A stretch of 8,174 nt of DNA, from positions 1-8,174 of the forward strand of contig JAVBKB010000166.1 of NCBI GenBank assembly GCA_031554275.1, in the 5' to 3' direction. A program made the position numbers and the translations under genes. This DNA is from JAVBKB01 sp031554275. GTDB taxonomy: Bacteria > Bacillota > Bacilli > JARBTR01. Under the pieces are notes generated by a model, which made no database searches, had not been told where the DNA came from, and saw only the letters and a list, made by a program, of their open reading frames with translations. Shown in pieces: positions 6,393 through 8,174 of this stretch (its first letter is position 1; each line of letters begins with the position of its first letter).

Positions 6393-6449
6393 CAATGCTC
6401 TTCAAAAGCTTTTTAAAAAAAAATATGTATCGTTATCAATGCTCTTCAA
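6393..6449. repeat. 13-bp direct repeat pair at the 3' end of the biotin carrier gene
   Basis: CAATGCTCTTCAA occurs exactly at 6393-6405 and 6437-6449, 44 bases apart. The second copy encodes the last codons and stop of the biotin carrier gene; the first sits a few bases from the right end of repeat copy B. Between them lies an A-rich tract around 6415-6423. This looks like a scar of insertion, duplication or deletion. Confidence 0.6.
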
Positions 6450-6654
6450 TTGTGATTAATGTTTCACCCTCATTGACAAAATCACCTTCAGCAACATGTA
6501 TTAGTTTCACTATTCCGCTTGTTTTCGATTGAATTGGAACCTCCATTTTCATCGACTCCAATATGACCAAATCTTGTTCAGCTTCAACGCTTTCGCCACT
6601 CTTTACAAGTATCTTCCAAACGCTGCCTGCCATAATAGCTTGAATGCTTTGCAT
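6436..6654 (-). CDS. yngHB: Biotin/lipoyl carrier protein of acyl-CoA carboxylase, 72 aa
   Basis: This single-domain carrier holds biotin on a lysine and shuttles CO2 between the carboxylase and carboxyltransferase subunits. The whole protein is one biotinyl domain: IMAGSVWKILVKSGESV at the N-terminus, the biotinylation motif ESMKMEV with K36 as acceptor, and the closing GDFVNEGETLITIEE. At 72 residues it matches the free-standing carriers of YngHB type rather than the longer AccB of fatty acid synthesis, which has an extra N-terminal region. The start is ATG 6654, with CGGAGG 6 bases upstream; the upstream in-frame start at 6708 would add 18 residues foreign to the family. It follows the carboxylase gene after 55 bases. 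Biotinylation by the host BirA ligase is expected from the motif. Confidence 0.93.
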   Translation of the reverse strand: MQSIQAIMAGSVWKILVKSGESVEAEQDLVILESMKMEVPIQSKTSGIVKLIHVAEGDFVNEGETLITIEEH

Positions 6655-6709
6655 ATTTAACCTCCGATTACTGGTTTGTGATATAGGGATTGTGAACGTA
6701 CTCCACAAG

Positions 6710-8050
6710 TCACACTTGAATAAATTTGTGAATAAAGTTTGTTGTTGTATCTCCTGTTTGAAATGCTGGATGAGCTACAATCTCACTCAATAAGGGTAGA
6801 TTGGTTTTGATTCCTTCAATTTGATAATTTGAAAGTGCCTGTCGAAGGCGCTGAATTGCTTGATTTCGGTCATCTCCATGCACAATTAATTTAGCAATCA
6901 TCGGGTCATAATATGGCGTTACTAATGAGCCCTTTTCCACTGCAAGCTCATGCCGAACCCCCTCACCATCAGGAAAAGCACAATCTGTGATCACACCTGG
7001 AGATGGGAAGAATGTCTTCGGATCTTCTGCATAGACTCGTACCTCAATGCTATGACCTTGCCTAAGAACATCATTCTGTTCATATCCCAATAGTTGCCCA
7101 GCCGCAATCCGAAGCTGTTCCTCAACTAAATCTAAACCAGTTATCTCCTCTGTGACTGGATGCTCTACCTGCAAACGAGTATTCATTTCCAGAAAATAAA
7201 AATTCTTATCTTCATCCACTAGAAATTCAACAGTTCCTGCATTCTCGTAACCAATTGATTTGGCAACATGGACTGCCATTTGACCCATTCTACTCCTTGT
7301 TATTTCATCAAGAAAAAGCGATGGCGCCTCCTCGACAATCTTCTGATGACGGCGCTGAATAGAGCACTCTCTTTCCCAAAGGTGAACTGTATTACCATTC
7401 GAATCGGCTAGCACCTGCACCTCGATATGGCGTGGATTCTGAATGTATTTTTCTAAATACATAGCACCATCACCAAAGTAGTCATGTGCTCGTTTTTGAT
7501 TTCCAGCAAAGGCTTTTTCTAATTCCGTTTCTGAGTTGGCTACTTGAATACCAATCCCACCACCACCAGCAGAGGCCTTTAGCATCACAGGAAACCCAAT
7601 ATCTTTAGCAGCTTCTATGGCTTCAACTACACTAGTTAATGGGTAAGTAATTCCTGGAACAACTGGTACACCAGCTTTCTCCATGCTTCTTCGTGCCTCG
7701 ACCTTACTCCCCATTTGTGCAATAACCATTGGTGAGGGTCCAATGAAAGCAATTCCTCTATCTAAGCAGCGCTTGGCAAACAAAGCATGTTCTGAAAGCA
7801 GCCCATACCCTGGATGAATGGCTTCTACTTGTGACAGAACTGCTATGTCTACAATTTTCTCGATTTGCAAAGAGCTTTCCTTGACCCGAACTCCACCAAG
7901 TGGATAAGCAAAATCTGCCATCTTAACATGCAACGCCATTTCATCCGCTTCAGAATAAATAGCAACAGTTTGAATCCCTAACCGCTGGCAGGTGCGGATA
8001 ATTCGGACAGCAATTTCACCACGGTTTGCAATCAGTACTTTTTTAAACAA
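6710..8050 (-). CDS. yngH: Biotin carboxylase subunit of acyl-CoA carboxylase, 446 aa
   Basis: This enzyme carboxylates the carrier-bound biotin with ATP and bicarbonate. The three domains are complete: N-terminal KKVLIANRGEIAVRIIRTC (3-21) to GYGLLSEH (81-88), the ATP-grasp domain, and the C-terminal domain ending near 446, the normal AccC length. Residues matching E. coli AccC are visible: K116, K158, H208, H235 and K237, E275, E288, N290, R292, the QVEHP at 294-298 and R338. The glycine-rich loop reads AGGGGIGIQ, with Ile where AccC has Lys, as in YngH-type enzymes. The start is TTG 8050 at the family N-terminus, with GGTGGAG close upstream; no ATG fits this frame. It lies 52 bases after the dehydrogenase stop, so they share one operon. 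Confidence 0.94.
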   Translation of the reverse strand: MFKKVLIANRGEIAVRIIRTCQRLGIQTVAIYSEADEMALHVKMADFAYPLGGVRVKESSLQIEKIVDIAVLSQVEAIHPGYGLLSEHALFAKRCLDRGIAFIGPSPMVIAQMGSKVEARRSMEKAGVPVVPGITYPLTSVVEAIEAAKDIGFPVMLKASAGGGGIGIQVANSETELEKAFAGNQKRAHDYFGDGAMYLEKYIQNPRHIEVQVLADSNGNTVHLWERECSIQRRHQKIVEEAPSLFLDEITRSRMGQMAVHVAKSIGYENAGTVEFLVDEDKNFYFLEMNTRLQVEHPVTEEITGLDLVEEQLRIAAGQLLGYEQNDVLRQGHSIEVRVYAEDPKTFFPSPGVITDCAFPDGEGVRHELAVEKGSLVTPYYDPMIAKLIVHGDDRNQAIQRLRQALSNYQIEGIKTNLPLLSEIVAHPAFQTGDTTTNFIHKFIQV

Positions 8051-8102
8051 AACTCCACCACTTTCATTTTCTTAACTTGCTACTTTTAAAAATTTGAAAA
8101 AA

Positions 8103-8174
8103 TCAACAACCAAGCTGCCGTGCGATTACCATTCTTTGTACTTCAGAAGTACCTTCGCCAATTTCTAGAAGCTT
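8103..8174 (-). CDS. Acyl-CoA dehydrogenase, C-terminal end (partial)
   Basis: Only the last 23 codons and the TGA (8105-8103) are in the window. They encode KLLEIGEGTSEVQRMVIARQ followed by LGC, the terminal helix signature of acyl-CoA dehydrogenases (I-x-EGTSE-x-QR), which contacts FAD across the dimer. Such enzymes oxidise an acyl-CoA to the 2-enoyl-CoA. As first visible gene of the operon it would supply the enoyl-CoA to be carboxylated, like isovaleryl-CoA dehydrogenase in leucine breakdown or AtuD in citronellol breakdown. In B. subtilis the equivalent place is held by yngJ, with yngI between it and the carboxylase; here no gene intervenes. Substrate preference cannot be judged from this fragment. 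Confidence 0.88.
   Translation of the reverse strand, partial: KLLEIGEGTSEVQRMVIARQLGC

Noticed and set aside
6655..6708. Upstream in-frame start adding 18 residues to the biotin carrier
   Set aside because: CGGAGG lies 6 bases before ATG 6654 and the family starts there.

Overview
The window reads as low-GC Gram-positive (Bacillales-like) chromosome. Shine-Dalgarno sites of the GGAGG/GAGGTG type precede nearly every gene, two starts are TTG, AT-rich sigma-A-like promoters are visible, and the carboxylase genes resemble the Bacillus subtilis yng cluster. Species cannot be named from sequence alone. All supported genes lie on the minus strand, so transcription runs from high to low coordinates.

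Right part (8174 down to 1801), an acyl-CoA catabolic operon, in transcription order: the 3' end of an acyl-CoA dehydrogenase; a biotin carboxylase; a 72-aa biotin carrier protein; an enoyl-CoA hydratase; an acyl-CoA carboxyltransferase of the methylcrotonyl/geranyl-CoA carboxylase type; an AtuA-family (DUF1446) protein; and a small AtuA-like ferredoxin-fold protein. Together they could oxidise a branched acyl-CoA to its 2-enoyl form, carboxylate it on biotin and hydrate the product. The order follows B. subtilis yngJ-(I)-H-HB-(G)-F-E, but no acyl-CoA synthetase (yngI) or HMG-CoA lyase (yngG) sits at the expected places, and an AtuA pair, typical of acyclic terpene utilisation loci, is appended. 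The substrate (leucine-derived, terpenoid or other) is therefore open. Two long gaps inside the operon each hold a copy of one roughly 175-185 bp repeat in the same orientation. A strong intrinsic terminator at 1570-1616 closes the unit.

Middle part (1427 down to 647), a two-gene unit: a DUF2975 (YoaS-like) membrane protein gene carrying an in-frame TAA at codon 132, then a Cro/CI-type regulator (YozG-like). A candidate promoter lies upstream and a large hairpin at 424-491 lies downstream.

Left part (1-350): the end of an IS3-family insertion sequence, with the first 26 codons of its OrfA, enters from the left edge. It appears to have landed in the first codons of a small gene with a signal-peptide-like start, which has a recognisable promoter at 317-344. 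No tRNA, rRNA or CRISPR array was seen.
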